Shown one piece after another: positions 1 through 11,536 of a DNA stretch of 53,086 nt. The stretch is from Bacteroidaceae bacterium (GTDB lineage Bacteria > Bacteroidota > Bacteroidia > Bacteroidales > Bacteroidaceae), in NCBI GenBank assembly GCA_024683455.1, contig JAIKYE010000013.1:1-53086 (forward strand). Reading direction: 5' to 3'. Position 1 is the stretch's first letter, and the number at the start of each line of letters is the position of its first letter. The notes under the pieces are model-generated. The model ran no database searches. It was not told where the DNA came from and saw only the letters and a program-made list of their open reading frames with translations. Position numbers and translations under genes: made by a program.

Positions 1-197
1 GCATCGAAATGCAACTGCTGCTCGTAAGGCGCGCTATAAGTGGGGAAAATCCAGTACTTGCCACCGAGAACAGCTCCCTCGGGGTCGGCATACCAACCCT
101 CTGCTATGGGATTTCCGCTGGTCTTTTTCTTTCTTGCCTCAGCACCGTTTCCTGCCATACAGGCCAGTGCCAGAGCGATGATTAATAATCTTTTCAT
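1..197 (-). CDS. GH43-like secreted glycosidase, N-terminus only (partial)
   Basis: Only the first 65 codons are in the window; the gene runs off the left edge. The start is the ATG at 195-197. Residues 1 to about 22 form a Sec signal peptide (MKRLLIIALALACMAGNGAEA). The mature start contains NPIAEGWYADPEGAVLGGKY, which resembles the first blade of five-bladed beta-propeller glycosidases of family GH43 (arabinanases, xylosidases), where an early Asp is the catalytic base. The D in YADPE is the candidate. It lies 29 bp downstream of the small gene at 227-451 and may be read through from the ileS operon; I saw no clear -7 box in the gap. The substrate cannot be judged from this fragment. Confidence 0.7.
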   Translation of the reverse strand, partial: MKRLLIIALALACMAGNGAEARKKKTSGNPIAEGWYADPEGAVLGGKYWIFPTYSAPYEQQLHFD

Positions 198-226
198 GTT
201 GTTAATTTCTATCTATATTACATTTT

Positions 227-451
227 TTATATTTCTACATTCTTATCGGGGGATAAGTTCCCCTCGCCTTTCGGAGAGGGGTTAGGGGTGAGGCTTTTAA
301 ACTCTCCACCTACCCACTCCGTGTAAGCTTCCTCGCCCCGAAGCGGATGATACGAAAGGAGTGAGCCGTCCTCGGACAGCTCCACCACCAAGGGGCCTTC
401 CACTACCTTTCCCTCAGCAGTTATAAGCCTATGGTAGCCACGTTTTATCAC
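227..451 (-). CDS. Small conserved-looking protein with a repeat-derived C-terminus
   Basis: A 74-residue protein whose ATG overlaps the stop of the DUF4296 gene by 4 bp (ATGA), indicating translational coupling. Residues 1 to about 50 (MIKRGYHRLITAEGKVVEGP...) look like a short beta-rich domain, similar to the N-terminal strands of amidohydrolase-type proteins. I do not recognise a function. Residues 54-65 (LTPNPSPKGEGN) are the translation of a repeat (CCTCACC-CCTAACC-CCTCTCC plus an inverted arm) common between Bacteroidetes genes. The natural stop was therefore probably lost or displaced when the repeat was acquired, and the tail is unlikely to be functional. Confidence 0.6.
   Translation of the reverse strand: MIKRGYHRLITAEGKVVEGPLVVELSEDGSLLSYHPLRGEEAYTEWVGGEFKSLTPNPSPKGEGNLSPDKNVEI
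260..294. repeat. Heptamer-periodic hairpin repeat inside the end of a small gene
   Basis: On the minus strand the sequence reads CCTCACC CCTAACC CCTCTCC, then GAAA and an inverted arm ending GAGGGG. The arms 260-268 and 273-281 pair with a TTTC (minus strand GAAA) loop. Three 7-nt units and the palindrome are directly visible. The repeat is translated in frame as the TPNPSPKGEG string of the small protein. It may also act as an RNA hairpin before the GH43-like gene. Confidence 0.7.
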
Positions 452-1443
452 AGTTGGTAGCGGCGACGAAGCCTTCTGTTACCTTGGTTTCGTCTGGAAT
501 TATTGCGAACGGGTTTGTCCTTGCTGACATTTATCTTCTTCTCATGCGGCTGCTTGTCGCGGAGCTCCATGGGGGAGAGACGCCTCTCGGGAGAAGCCTG
601 CGGCGTATCTACCTGCAGCGTATCCGTCTGGGTAGAATCCACCACCACGGTATCCTTCTTCTCGGGATGCATACGTATCATGGAGAGGTCCTGCAGCAGG
701 AGCACCACCTGTTCCTTCTGGTCGGGCTTCGACGTAGGCATGAAGACAAAGCCCCTGAGCATACGCACGGGAACGGTATCGAGAGGAGCCTTGGGAGTGA
801 ATGAGAGGTCGAAATTGTTGTTGTCCCTCACGTACTGCGTAACGCTGACGATGGAGTCGTTCTCGTACTGAAGGCTGAAGACAGCGTATGCCTCTCCGCC
901 ATATCCCTGAGTGATGTACTGCGTATGGAAGTGCCAGATGAAGGCATCACCCTCTTGGAACGTGCTGTCGGCAGCCATGGTGAACTGGTAGAGGTTGTGA
1001 ACCTTGTTGGGCATAATGCAGGCATTGGTATGGTCCGTCCAGATATTGGCCGTATCGCCCTGATCTGTGAGGTGAGCGTACTGATTCTGTGTAGCACGTG
1101 CATCCACACCGAACTTCTCGGCCTGTGCCCTTACCTTGAGGCTTACATTCTTGTAAATCTCGAAGAACTTCTCGGAATTCTCGAAATAATACACCAGCGA
1201 GGAGTCGAACTGAGCCTCCGTGATGTTGTGCTTCTGGAAAACAGCCTGGATATACTTGTAGCGGGCTGCCTCGATGTCACCGCCATCGGCTGCCTCTGCC
1301 ATGCCCTGTGCCAGATGGTAATCCACCAGCACCTTCTCCATCTTGCCCTCGGACAAGATTCCCTTTGGCCGCTCGGGTTTACATCCCAACAAGAGAAAAC
1401 AGGCCAATGCCAGACCTAAAAGAGGAAAAGCATTACTCCTCAT
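448..1443 (-). CDS. DUF4296 lipoprotein
   Basis: A 331-residue protein with a lipoprotein signal peptide and lipobox ending LLLGC (Cys21), so it is probably anchored in a membrane facing the periplasm. Residues about 30-120 match the DUF4296 pattern (GKMEKVLVDYHLAQGMAEAA, then a helical segment with FQKHNITEAQFDSSLVYYF). The C-terminal 60 residues are basic and low in complexity (many R, K, N), which is odd for a lipoprotein and looks disordered. The start overlaps the end of lspA by 11 bp, and its stop overlaps the next small gene, so it belongs to the ileS-dksA-lspA transcription unit. Sitting next to lspA, the signal peptidase that would mature it, is typical for Bacteroidetes. Molecular function is unknown. 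Confidence 0.85.
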   Translation of the reverse strand: MRSNAFPLLGLALACFLLLGCKPERPKGILSEGKMEKVLVDYHLAQGMAEAADGGDIEAARYKYIQAVFQKHNITEAQFDSSLVYYFENSEKFFEIYKNVSLKVRAQAEKFGVDARATQNQYAHLTDQGDTANIWTDHTNACIMPNKVHNLYQFTMAADSTFQEGDAFIWHFHTQYITQGYGGEAYAVFSLQYENDSIVSVTQYVRDNNNFDLSFTPKAPLDTVPVRMLRGFVFMPTSKPDQKEQVVLLLQDLSMIRMHPEKKDTVVVDSTQTDTLQVDTPQASPERRLSPMELRDKQPHEKKINVSKDKPVRNNSRRNQGNRRLRRRYQL

Positions 1444-2047
1444 CTCTAAAAAGCCTTTTATTATAGAAGAGGAGCAATGCTATGACGCCGCACGATATGC
1501 ATGCGTCGGCAAAATTAAAGATAGGGCTGAAGAATATAAAATGGTTGCCGCCGAACACGGGAATCCACGTGGGCCAGTTCCACTCTACAAGGGGGAAATA
1601 GAACATGTCCACTACCCTGCCGTGAAACAAAGCCTCGTAGCCCGAACCCCAATCTACAAACTCGGCAACCATGGGAGCTGGCGGATTATTGAATATCATG
1701 CCGTAGAAGACACAGTCGAAGATATTGCCAGCTGCTCCAGCCATAATAAGTATCAGACAGACAAGACTGCCCCAGCCTATCCCCTTACGTATCTGCTTCG
1801 CTATGTAATATATAAGGTACGATACGGCTATAATACGGAACGAGGTAAGGAAAAGCTTGTCAAACAATTCCATACCGAAGGCCATTCCACGATTCTCGGT
1901 AAAGACAATCTGGAACCAGTCCGTAATGTGTATGCTCTGGTGCATGTACATACCCGTCTTCACAGCTATCTTTATCAGCTGGTCGGCACAGAGTATAAGC
2001 ACAGAGAGCATGACGCTAAGGAGCGCTTGCTTTTGTCTGCGGGTCAT
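1433..2047 (-). CDS. lspA: Lipoprotein signal peptidase (signal peptidase II)
   Basis: Inner-membrane aspartyl protease that cleaves prolipoprotein signal peptides after lipid attachment. The 204-residue protein has four predicted membrane helices. The conserved blocks are visible: ADQLIK (residues 21-26), TENRGMAFG (50-58), GAAGNIFD with catalytic Asp111, and FNFADA with catalytic Asp181. A segment around 141-167 (FHGRVVDMFYFPLVEWNW) is the periplasmic insertion usual in Bacteroidetes LspA, making it longer than the 160-residue proteobacterial form. It starts 11 bp after the DksA-like gene and overlaps the DUF4296 gene. The window encodes several lipoproteins it would process (DUF4296, BamD, the RND adaptor, the BACON protein). 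Confidence 0.97.
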   Translation of the reverse strand: MTRRQKQALLSVMLSVLILCADQLIKIAVKTGMYMHQSIHITDWFQIVFTENRGMAFGMELFDKLFLTSFRIIAVSYLIYYIAKQIRKGIGWGSLVCLILIMAGAAGNIFDCVFYGMIFNNPPAPMVAEFVDWGSGYEALFHGRVVDMFYFPLVEWNWPTWIPVFGGNHFIFFSPIFNFADACISCGVIALLLFYNKRLFRDEE

Positions 2048-2058
2048 AAGAATACTAC

Positions 2059-2448
2059 TTACTTACGTTTGTCGCGAGCGTTCTTTGCCTCTACGCTGAG
2101 AGTAGCATGAGGAACCAAGCGAAGACGCTCCTTGGGTATCAGCTTGCCAGTCTCGCGGCAGATACCATAGGTCTTGTTATCTATACGTACCAAAGCCTGC
2201 TCAAGTCCCTTGATGAACTTCTGGGTACGGACAGCCATATTCATAAGCGTCTCCTTGGACAAAGCCTCAGAACCCTCCTCGAGCTGATGATAGGTAGGTG
2301 CAGTATCATCGGCACCGTTATCATTTCGGCGGGTGAGCTGGTCCATGTAGGCCTCATAGTCTCTGCGGTTTACAGCCAGCTTGTCCAAGATAATCTGGCG
2401 GAACTCTTCCAGTTCCTCGTCAGAATAACGTTTCTTTTCTTCTTCCAT
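2059..2448 (-). CDS. DksA/TraR-family protein with a degenerate zinc finger
   Basis: A 129-residue protein with an N-terminal coiled-coil region (residues 8-90) and a C-terminal DksA-type finger (about 92-120). DksA binds the RNA polymerase secondary channel and works with ppGpp. Here the finger reads YGICRETGKLIPKERL followed by LVPHAT; only one of the four usual cysteines is present, so zinc binding in the classical way is unlikely. The loss looks like a lineage trait, since the surrounding fold residues are intact. A cluster DDTAPTYHQLEEGSE sits at the coiled-coil tip region. It lies 8 bp downstream of ileS and 11 bp upstream of lspA, in one operon. Confidence 0.85.
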   Translation of the reverse strand: MEEEKKRYSDEELEEFRQIILDKLAVNRRDYEAYMDQLTRRNDNGADDTAPTYHQLEEGSEALSKETLMNMAVRTQKFIKGLEQALVRIDNKTYGICRETGKLIPKERLRLVPHATLSVEAKNARDKRK

Positions 2449-2456
2449 GATTAGTT

Positions 2457-5852
<3,396 letters not shown>

Positions 5853-5888
5853 ATTTTGTATATATTATTACCTTATTTATTTGGGGTG

Positions 5889-5896
5889 CAAAGATA
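5889..5896 (-). promoter_or_regulatory. -7 box of the ileS operon (TATCTTTG)
   Basis: Minus-strand TATCTTTG fits the Bacteroidetes TAnnTTTG -7 consensus and lies about 36 bp from the ileS ATG. No T-box or riboswitch-like leader fits in the space between it and the gene. Confidence 0.65.
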
Positions 5897-5957
5897 CGAA
5901 TAAGTGAGAGAATAAACAAATTTTATTTGGATTTTTCCGAATGGGAGTATTTCGGTA

Positions 5958-5997
5958 ATAAAAAACATAAGAGCCTCTGAACAGTCAGAAGCTCTTA
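5958..5997 (-). terminator. Terminator after the TrpB2-like gene
   Basis: The arms 5968-5980 and 5985-5997 (TAAGAGCcTCTGA / TCAGAaGCTCTTA) pair with one mismatch around ACAG. In the minus direction the stem is followed by TGTTTTTTATT, a good U-run, so it ends transcription of the panB-trpB2 unit upstream of the ileS promoter. Confidence 0.8.
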
Positions 5998-6025
5998 CTA
6001 TAGGGATTAAAATGCTATATCCGAC

Positions 6026-7387
6026 TTATACTTTGGGCAACTTATCCAGGAATGATTTGATGACTTCATCGCTGGGGATGATATCAGACATCGTTCCGTT
6101 GTTGAACTTCTCGTAGGCAAACAGGTCAAAGTATCCAGTACCGGTCAGACCAAACAGAATAGTCTTCTCCTCACCGGTCTCCTTGCACTTCAGAGCCTCA
6201 TTGATAGCCACACGAATAGCATGGCTACTCTCAGGTGCGGGCAAAATACCCTCGACGCGAGCAAACTGTGTAGCTGCCTCAAAAACCTCTGTCTGCTCTA
6301 CGGAACGGGCTTCAAACAAACCATCGTGATACAACTGTGACAGAATAGGGCTCATTCCGTGATAACGCAAACCACCGGCATGATTAGCAGAAGGAATAAA
6401 CTGGCTTCCCAGGGTGTACATCTTAGCCAAGGGGCAAATCATACCTGTATCGCAGAAGTCATATGCAAACTTACCACGTGTAAAGCTGGGACATGATGCT
6501 GGCTCTACAGCAATAATCTTGTAATCAGCTTCGCCACGCAGCATCTCGCCTACAAAAGGAGATATCAGACCACCCAAGTTGCTACCGCCGCCAGCACAAC
6601 CTACAATGATGTCGGGCTTGATGTCGTATTTATCCATGGCTCTCTTGGCCTCCAAGCCGATAATTGTCTGATGCAGCAGCACCTGATTCAGCACAGAACC
6701 CAAGACATAACGATAACCGTCGCTGGTAACAGCAGCCTCTACTGCCTCACTGATAGCACATCCAAGAGAACCTGTAGTGTCAGGATGGTCGGCAAGAATC
6801 TTACGTCCTACCTCGGTGGTCATACTGGGTGATGGAGTAACATTGGCACCGTAGGTACGCATAACCTCACGGCGGAAAGGCTTCTGCTCATAACTGCATT
6901 TCACCATATATACACGGCAATCAAGACCGAAATAAGAACATGCCATACTCAGCGCAGTTCCCCACTGACCTGCTCCTGTCTCAGTGGTAACACCTTTCAG
7001 ACCCTGTTTCTTAGCATAATAAGCTTGAGCTATGGCAGAATTCAACTTGTGACTGCCAGAAGTATTGTTACCCTCGAACTTATAATAAATCTTAGCTGGT
7101 GTACCCAATGCTTTCTCCAAGAAATAAGCGCGTACCAAGGGAGATGGACGGTACATCTTGTAGAAGCTCTGTATCTCTTCGGGGATATCAAAATAGGGAG
7201 TATCATTGTCCAACTCCTGCTTGTTAAGGTCCTCACAGAAGATGGGATTAAGGTCTTCTATCGTAAGAGGCTTACCGGTTCCGGGGTTAAGAAGCGGAGC
7301 AGGCTTGTTCTTCATGTCTGCACGCACATTATACCACTGTGTAGGAATCTCGTTCTCCTCAAGATAAATTTTGTAGGGGATTTTCAT
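6026..7387 (-). CDS. TrpB-like PLP-dependent enzyme (TrpB2 type)
   Basis: A 453-residue fold-type II PLP enzyme resembling tryptophan synthase beta chain of the long TrpB2 class, which converts indole and serine to tryptophan, often without a TrpA partner. The PLP lysine is in GSHKLNSA (Lys114), the substrate loop is TETGAGQWG (136-143), and the phosphate-binding loop is CAGGGSNLGG. The N-terminal extension to about residue 80 is typical of TrpB2. No trpA or other trp gene is next to it; instead panB lies 27 bp upstream on the same strand. It could serve as an indole-salvaging enzyme; this is inference. A hairpin terminator follows it. Confidence 0.9.
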   Translation of the reverse strand: MKIPYKIYLEENEIPTQWYNVRADMKNKPAPLLNPGTGKPLTIEDLNPIFCEDLNKQELDNDTPYFDIPEEIQSFYKMYRPSPLVRAYFLEKALGTPAKIYYKFEGNNTSGSHKLNSAIAQAYYAKKQGLKGVTTETGAGQWGTALSMACSYFGLDCRVYMVKCSYEQKPFRREVMRTYGANVTPSPSMTTEVGRKILADHPDTTGSLGCAISEAVEAAVTSDGYRYVLGSVLNQVLLHQTIIGLEAKRAMDKYDIKPDIIVGCAGGGSNLGGLISPFVGEMLRGEADYKIIAVEPASCPSFTRGKFAYDFCDTGMICPLAKMYTLGSQFIPSANHAGGLRYHGMSPILSQLYHDGLFEARSVEQTEVFEAATQFARVEGILPAPESSHAIRVAINEALKCKETGEEKTILFGLTGTGYFDLFAYEKFNNGTMSDIIPSDEVIKSFLDKLPKV

Positions 7388-7414
7388 AATGTTGTTTTGT
7401 GTTTAGAATATTGA

Positions 7415-8233
7415 TTAATAACTTTCTGTTTCATTGGGGAAGCTGCCATCTTTCACGTCGGAAATATACTGACCGATGGCATCGTTCATAATGGCCCCTA
7501 ACTGGGCATACTGGCGCAGGAACTTAGGCTTGAAGCCTTCGTTCATACCTAACATGTCTTGAATCACCAGCACCTGTCCGTCGGCACTTCCAGCACCTAT
7601 GCCGATAACGGGGATAGATATACTCTGGCAGACCTTCTGACAAAGGGTGGCAGGAATCTTCTCTAATACAATTGCGAAGCATCCTGCCTCTTCAAGTAAC
7701 TTGGCGTCTTTCATCAGCTTATCCGCTTCTGCCTCTTCCTTTGCTCTAACACCGAATCCGCCGAATTTATATACGCTTTGAGGGGTCAGTCCTAAATGAC
7801 CGACAACAGGAATGCCAGCATTGATGATACCCTTCACGGTATCTATAATCTCTTCTCCTCCTTCCAGCTTCAGACCGTCCACACCAGACTCGGCCATCAT
7901 GCGCACGGCATTGCGGATACCCTCTTCACGACTCACCTGATAAGTACCGAAAGGCATATCACAAATTACCATAGCCCTCTTCACACCACGTGCAACACTA
8001 CGTGCATGATAAATCATCTGATCTATGGTGATGGGCAGCGTGGTCAGATTACCTGCCATCACATTGCTGGCACTGTCGCCCACCAGGATGATATCCATAC
8101 CTGCGCGGTCAACAATCTGTGCCGTCGTATAATCATAAGTAGTTAGCATGGCAATCTTCTTGCCATCCCTCTTCATTTGAATTATTTTCTGAGTTGTTAT
8201 TTTCTTTGTATCTTCTACAATATAAGCTGACAT
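7415..8233 (-). CDS. panB: 3-methyl-2-oxobutanoate hydroxymethyltransferase
   Basis: First committed enzyme of pantothenate (coenzyme A) synthesis: transfers a hydroxymethyl group from methylene-THF to alpha-ketoisovalerate. The 272-residue length is normal. Visible PanB blocks are [28 protein letters not shown] (metal-binding Asp), [10 protein letters not shown] (second metal ligand), [18 protein letters not shown] and GIGAG near the C-terminus. The TIM-barrel order is intact. The start ATG is about 29 bp from a minus-strand TAACTTTG box, which lies back to back with the promoter of the addA-like gene. No panC or panD is in the window. Confidence 0.97.
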   Translation of the reverse strand: MSAYIVEDTKKITTQKIIQMKRDGKKIAMLTTYDYTTAQIVDRAGMDIILVGDSASNVMAGNLTTLPITIDQMIYHARSVARGVKRAMVICDMPFGTYQVSREEGIRNAVRMMAESGVDGLKLEGGEEIIDTVKGIINAGIPVVGHLGLTPQSVYKFGGFGVRAKEEAEADKLMKDAKLLEEAGCFAIVLEKIPATLCQKVCQSISIPVIGIGAGSADGQVLVIQDMLGMNEGFKPKFLRQYAQLGAIMNDAIGQYISDVKDGSFPNETESY

Positions 8234-8261
8234 TTATATGTTATTTTTTTGTTTAGCGCTG

Positions 8262-8269
8262 CAAAGTTA
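8262..8269 (-). promoter_or_regulatory. -7 box of panB (TAACTTTG)
   Basis: Minus-strand TAACTTTG, about 29 bp before the panB ATG. It is only 13 bp from the divergent -7 box at 8283-8290, so the two polymerase sites overlap and probably exclude each other. Confidence 0.65.
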
Positions 8270-8282
8270 CAAATAAAAACAT

Positions 8283-8290
8283 TATCTTTG
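8283..8290 (+). promoter_or_regulatory. -7 box of the addAB-like operon (TATCTTTG)
   Basis: TATCTTTG followed by a likely transcript start near 8296. This decides the start codon of the downstream gene: the ATG at 8249 lies upstream of the box and cannot be in the mRNA, leaving the in-frame GTG at 8315. Confidence 0.7.
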
Positions 8291-8314
8291 CACAAATCTA
8301 TCTCATTTCTCGCG

Positions 8315-11300
8315 GTGAACAATACATTATCTATATATAAGGCTTCTGCCGGAGCAGGAAAGACGTTCACACTGACTGTCGAATATATCTTGCTCTTGCT
8401 GCGCAAAGGAAGAAAGGAATTTGAGCACACGTTGGCAGTGACCTTTACCAACAAGGCAACAGCCGAGATGAAGGAACGTATCCTGGAAACGCTGTATGGT
8501 CTTTCGCACAACATTCCTGAATGTGACGGTTATCTGAAGGTCATTCAGAAGCGGTTACAGGAGATTGGCGAGGAGATGGGCGAAGAGATGATACGCCAGC
8601 GGGCCGGTGAGGCACTCAGTGCCATCCTGCACGACTACACCCATTTCCGCGTTGAAACCATAGACTCCTTCTTCCAAAGCGTACTGCACAATTTGGCACA
8701 CGAACTGGGGCTGACGGCCAACCTACAGGTAGAGTTGAACAATGACGAGGTGGTTTCGCGCTCCGTAGATCGGGTGATTGAAAACATGCAGAACCGCAAG
8801 GATGTTCAGGGATGGATAATGGATTACGTAGAGGAACAGCTACAAGCCGGCGAAAGATGGAATATTTCCGGCATGATAAAGCAGTTTGCCCGCTGTATCT
8901 TCGAGGAGGCATTCCAGAACCGCTCCGAGGAGGAACGAAAGAAAATATCCGATTCCGGCGAGATGAATGCCTTTAAAAAGGAAATGCATACCATTGTCAA
9001 CAGCTGTAAGAAACAACTCGCTGAGGGTGCAGACAACCTAGAGGCTTTCATTAACAAGGAAACACTTAACTTTGAACGCATCAGCAACGGAAGAGTCTAT
9101 CTAAGTTTTCTAAATCTGGTAAGAAGCGAGAAAACAGATACGCCTTCGAACACCATCTATAAGGCTATTGACGATTATGAAGTGATGCTAAAAGCTAAGG
9201 ACAAGAGCGATCCCGTTTTGGTAAGAGAAGCCAAAGAGATACAGTTAAAACTTACCGAGCTGCTCCGCCTTTATGAGAGTAACAGCATAGCGATTAATAC
9301 CGCTAAACTGTCATTACGCTATCTGAATCCGCTACGATTACTGAATGTCATAGAACAGGAAGTAAACGTTATCAATGCGGAAAACAACCAGTTTAATCTG
9401 AGCAAGACCCCCACTCTGCTAAGTAAGCTTGTGGAGAAAACAGATGCGCCTTTCGTTTTTGAAAAAATTGGCACACAATTCCACAATGTGATGATTGACG
9501 AGTTCCAAGACACAAGCCGTTTACAATGGAACAATTTTAAAGTACTGCTGATAGAGAATCAATCTACAGGCGGCAACGACCTCTTGGTGGGCGACATCAA
9601 ACAGAGTATCTACCGTTGGCGTAACGGCGACTGGGCTATCCTGAAGAATGTACAGCAGGAACTGGCCAACCTCGCACCAGAAGCCAAAGAATTACGCTAC
9701 AATTTCCGCAGCAAGAAAAATATCATCGATTTCAACAACGCCTTCTTCCCTAGAGCCGCCAAAGCATTGGATGATATAGAACCGGAAGCTCGTTTCCAGC
9801 TGCAGGACATCTATAGCGATGTAGAGCAGCTAACCTTCCAAACACAAAATGAAGGTTATACTTTGATAACACTTTACACAAAAAGCGGAAACTCTACACC
9901 TGAGAATTATGAGGAGCGCATGATAACGGATATGATAACCCACATCCGCACCCTGATACAGGGAGGACTCTCCACACAGGACTTTGCCATCCTTGTCCGC
10001 AAGAAAAGTAATGCTGAAAGTCTGCTGAATTGGTTTCACCTGTTAGCGCCAGACATTAAACTGGTCAGCGATGAAGCTTTTCTTTTGGAATCCAGCTTAG
10101 CTGTTCAGATGTTGGTAGCGGCCCTTTTCGTACTGAACGATAACAAGCATCTTAACCCAATCCCTGAACGCTACTTAATGATGCACTATCACAATGATGT
10201 GCTAAAAGAACCGTTGCCAATGCTAAAGATAGCAACAGGCAAACCTGAAGACTTATTGCCGGAAACATTCACCCAACATAAACAGGAACTGGCCCAACTG
10301 CCGCTATATCTGCTATGTGAACGACTCTACCAGATATTCCAATTAGACAAGATTGCTGGTCAAGACACATACATCTTTACCTTTATGGACGAGTTGCAAA
10401 ATCATTTACGGAGCAATCCGTCGGACATCCATACTTTCCTGAGAGCATGGGACGAGAACATTCATAGCCATTCAATCCCTGCCGGCGAAGTTGATGGCAT
10501 ACGTATTCTTACCATCCACAAAAGTAAAGGACTACAGTTCCATACCATTCTACTACCTTATATGGACTGGACAATCGAGAAAGACCGTAATGACGACACC
10601 ATCTGGTGTCAGGCAGAGAAGGAGCCTTTCAATGCGTTGGGTTCGCTTCCCATCAATACGGGAAAGAACATGCAGCAGTCGGCATTCGCCCCTGATTACA
10701 ACGAGGAACACTTACAGCGACGTGTAGATGCGCTAAACATGATTTATGTTGCTTTCACACGTGCTGAAAATAATTTGTACGTGTGGGGGCTGACTGCCGA
10801 GAAGGCAGGAAGCATCTCCATAGCTGGTGACCTGATACGTTCCAGTCTGAACTTTAACTCGCCCGAAACGGGAATCCTTACATATGAATTGGGGGCTCCT
10901 GTCACAAGACGCAAAACAGAGAAAACAGAGCACAAGAACCGCATGAAAAGGTCACATGAGAAAGAAGATTCCCTACAAGTAACAATGACATCCAATGCGC
11001 CAACACTGGACTTTATGCAGAGCAATCAATCACGCAAGTTCATCGGCAGTATAGGAACGGAAGAGCATACAGAAACAGGGCAACAGACTTATCTCGAGGT
11101 GGGTAAGATTATGCATTATGTGCTTAGTCAGATTGAACATAGCGGCCAAATACAGAGAGTTCTTGACCGCTGCATGGCAGAAGGTATCATAACAGACCGT
11201 ATATTGATGGATGTGGTGATAAAAAGGCTGCAAAAAGGATTCACGAATCCTAGGGTAGAACAATGGTTCTGCGCAGGCAATCAGGTATTCAACGAGTGTA

Positions 11301-11536
11301 GCATCACCAGCATCAATAAAGAAACGGGCGAGCCTTACACCTTGCGTCCCGACCGTGTTATTATCAATGGTAGCGTTATAACTGTCATAGACTTTAAATT
11401 CGGGAAACCTGAGTATGAGCACCATACGCAGGTACAAGCATACAAAGAGTTAATGAGTACAATGTACCCAGAGAAGCAAGTAGAAGGCTATCTGTGGTAT
11501 ATTTATACTGGTAAAATAGAGGAGGTAAAGGCATGA
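8315..11536 (+). CDS. AddA/RecB-like UvrD-family helicase-nuclease
   Basis: Subunit of an AddAB/RecBCD-type enzyme that resects double-strand breaks for recombination. I place the start at the GTG 8315 (1073 residues). It is downstream of the -7 box and immediately before the first helicase strand. Superfamily 1 motifs appear in order: Walker A ASAGAGKT (Lys16), TFTNKATAEM, MIDEFQDTS (Asp395-Glu396), VGDIKQSIYRWR, RYNFRS, ILTIHKSKGLQFH, and MIYVAFTRAENNLY. The C-terminus has a PD-(D/E)xK nuclease with Asp1013 (RPDRV) and VIDFKFGK (Asp1026, Lys1028), then a QVQAY helix. The stop overlaps the next gene by ATGA, so the two are coupled. The pairing with a second Fe-S nuclease protein favours the AddAB architecture over RecBCD. 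Confidence 0.9.
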   Translation: MNNTLSIYKASAGAGKTFTLTVEYILLLLRKGRKEFEHTLAVTFTNKATAEMKERILETLYGLSHNIPECDGYLKVIQKRLQEIGEEMGEEMIRQRAGEALSAILHDYTHFRVETIDSFFQSVLHNLAHELGLTANLQVELNNDEVVSRSVDRVIENMQNRKDVQGWIMDYVEEQLQAGERWNISGMIKQFARCIFEEAFQNRSEEERKKISDSGEMNAFKKEMHTIVNSCKKQLAEGADNLEAFINKETLNFERISNGRVYLSFLNLVRSEKTDTPSNTIYKAIDDYEVMLKAKDKSDPVLVREAKEIQLKLTELLRLYESNSIAINTAKLSLRYLNPLRLLNVIEQEVNVINAENNQFNLSKTPTLLSKLVEKTDAPFVFEKIGTQFHNVMIDEFQDTSRLQWNNFKVLLIENQSTGGNDLLVGDIKQSIYRWRNGDWAILKNVQQELANLAPEAKELRYNFRSKKNIIDFNNAFFPRAAKALDDIEPEARFQLQDIYSDVEQLTFQTQNEGYTLITLYTKSGNSTPENYEERMITDMITHIRTLIQGGLSTQDFAILVRKKSNAESLLNWFHLLAPDIKLVSDEAFLLESSLAVQMLVAALFVLNDNKHLNPIPERYLMMHYHNDVLKEPLPMLKIATGKPEDLLPETFTQHKQELAQLPLYLLCERLYQIFQLDKIAGQDTYIFTFMDELQNHLRSNPSDIHTFLRAWDENIHSHSIPAGEVDGIRILTIHKSKGLQFHTILLPYMDWTIEKDRNDDTIWCQAEKEPFNALGSLPINTGKNMQQSAFAPDYNEEHLQRRVDALNMIYVAFTRAENNLYVWGLTAEKAGSISIAGDLIRSSLNFNSPETGILTYELGAPVTRRKTEKTEHKNRMKRSHEKEDSLQVTMTSNAPTLDFMQSNQSRKFIGSIGTEEHTETGQQTYLEVGKIMHYVLSQIEHSGQIQRVLDRCMAEGIITDRILMDVVIKRLQKGFTNPRVEQWFCAGNQVFNECSITSINKETGEPYTLRPDRVIINGSVITVIDFKFGKPEYEHHTQVQAYKELMSTMYPEKQVEGYLWYIYTGKIEEVKA

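Noticed and set aside
1343..2110. 255-codon plus-strand open frame across lspA
   Set aside because: It lies antisense to lspA and the DUF4296 gene, which have full family motifs; its own translation shows no domain and no -7 box is upstream.
5853..5967. T-box or other riboswitch ahead of ileS
   Set aside because: Only about 30 nt separate the likely transcript start from the ATG, too short for a T-box, and no stem or T-box sequence is visible.
8249..8314. N-terminal extension of the addA-like gene from the ATG at 8249
   Set aside because: It precedes the -7 box at 8283, and its residues do not resemble a helicase N-terminus.
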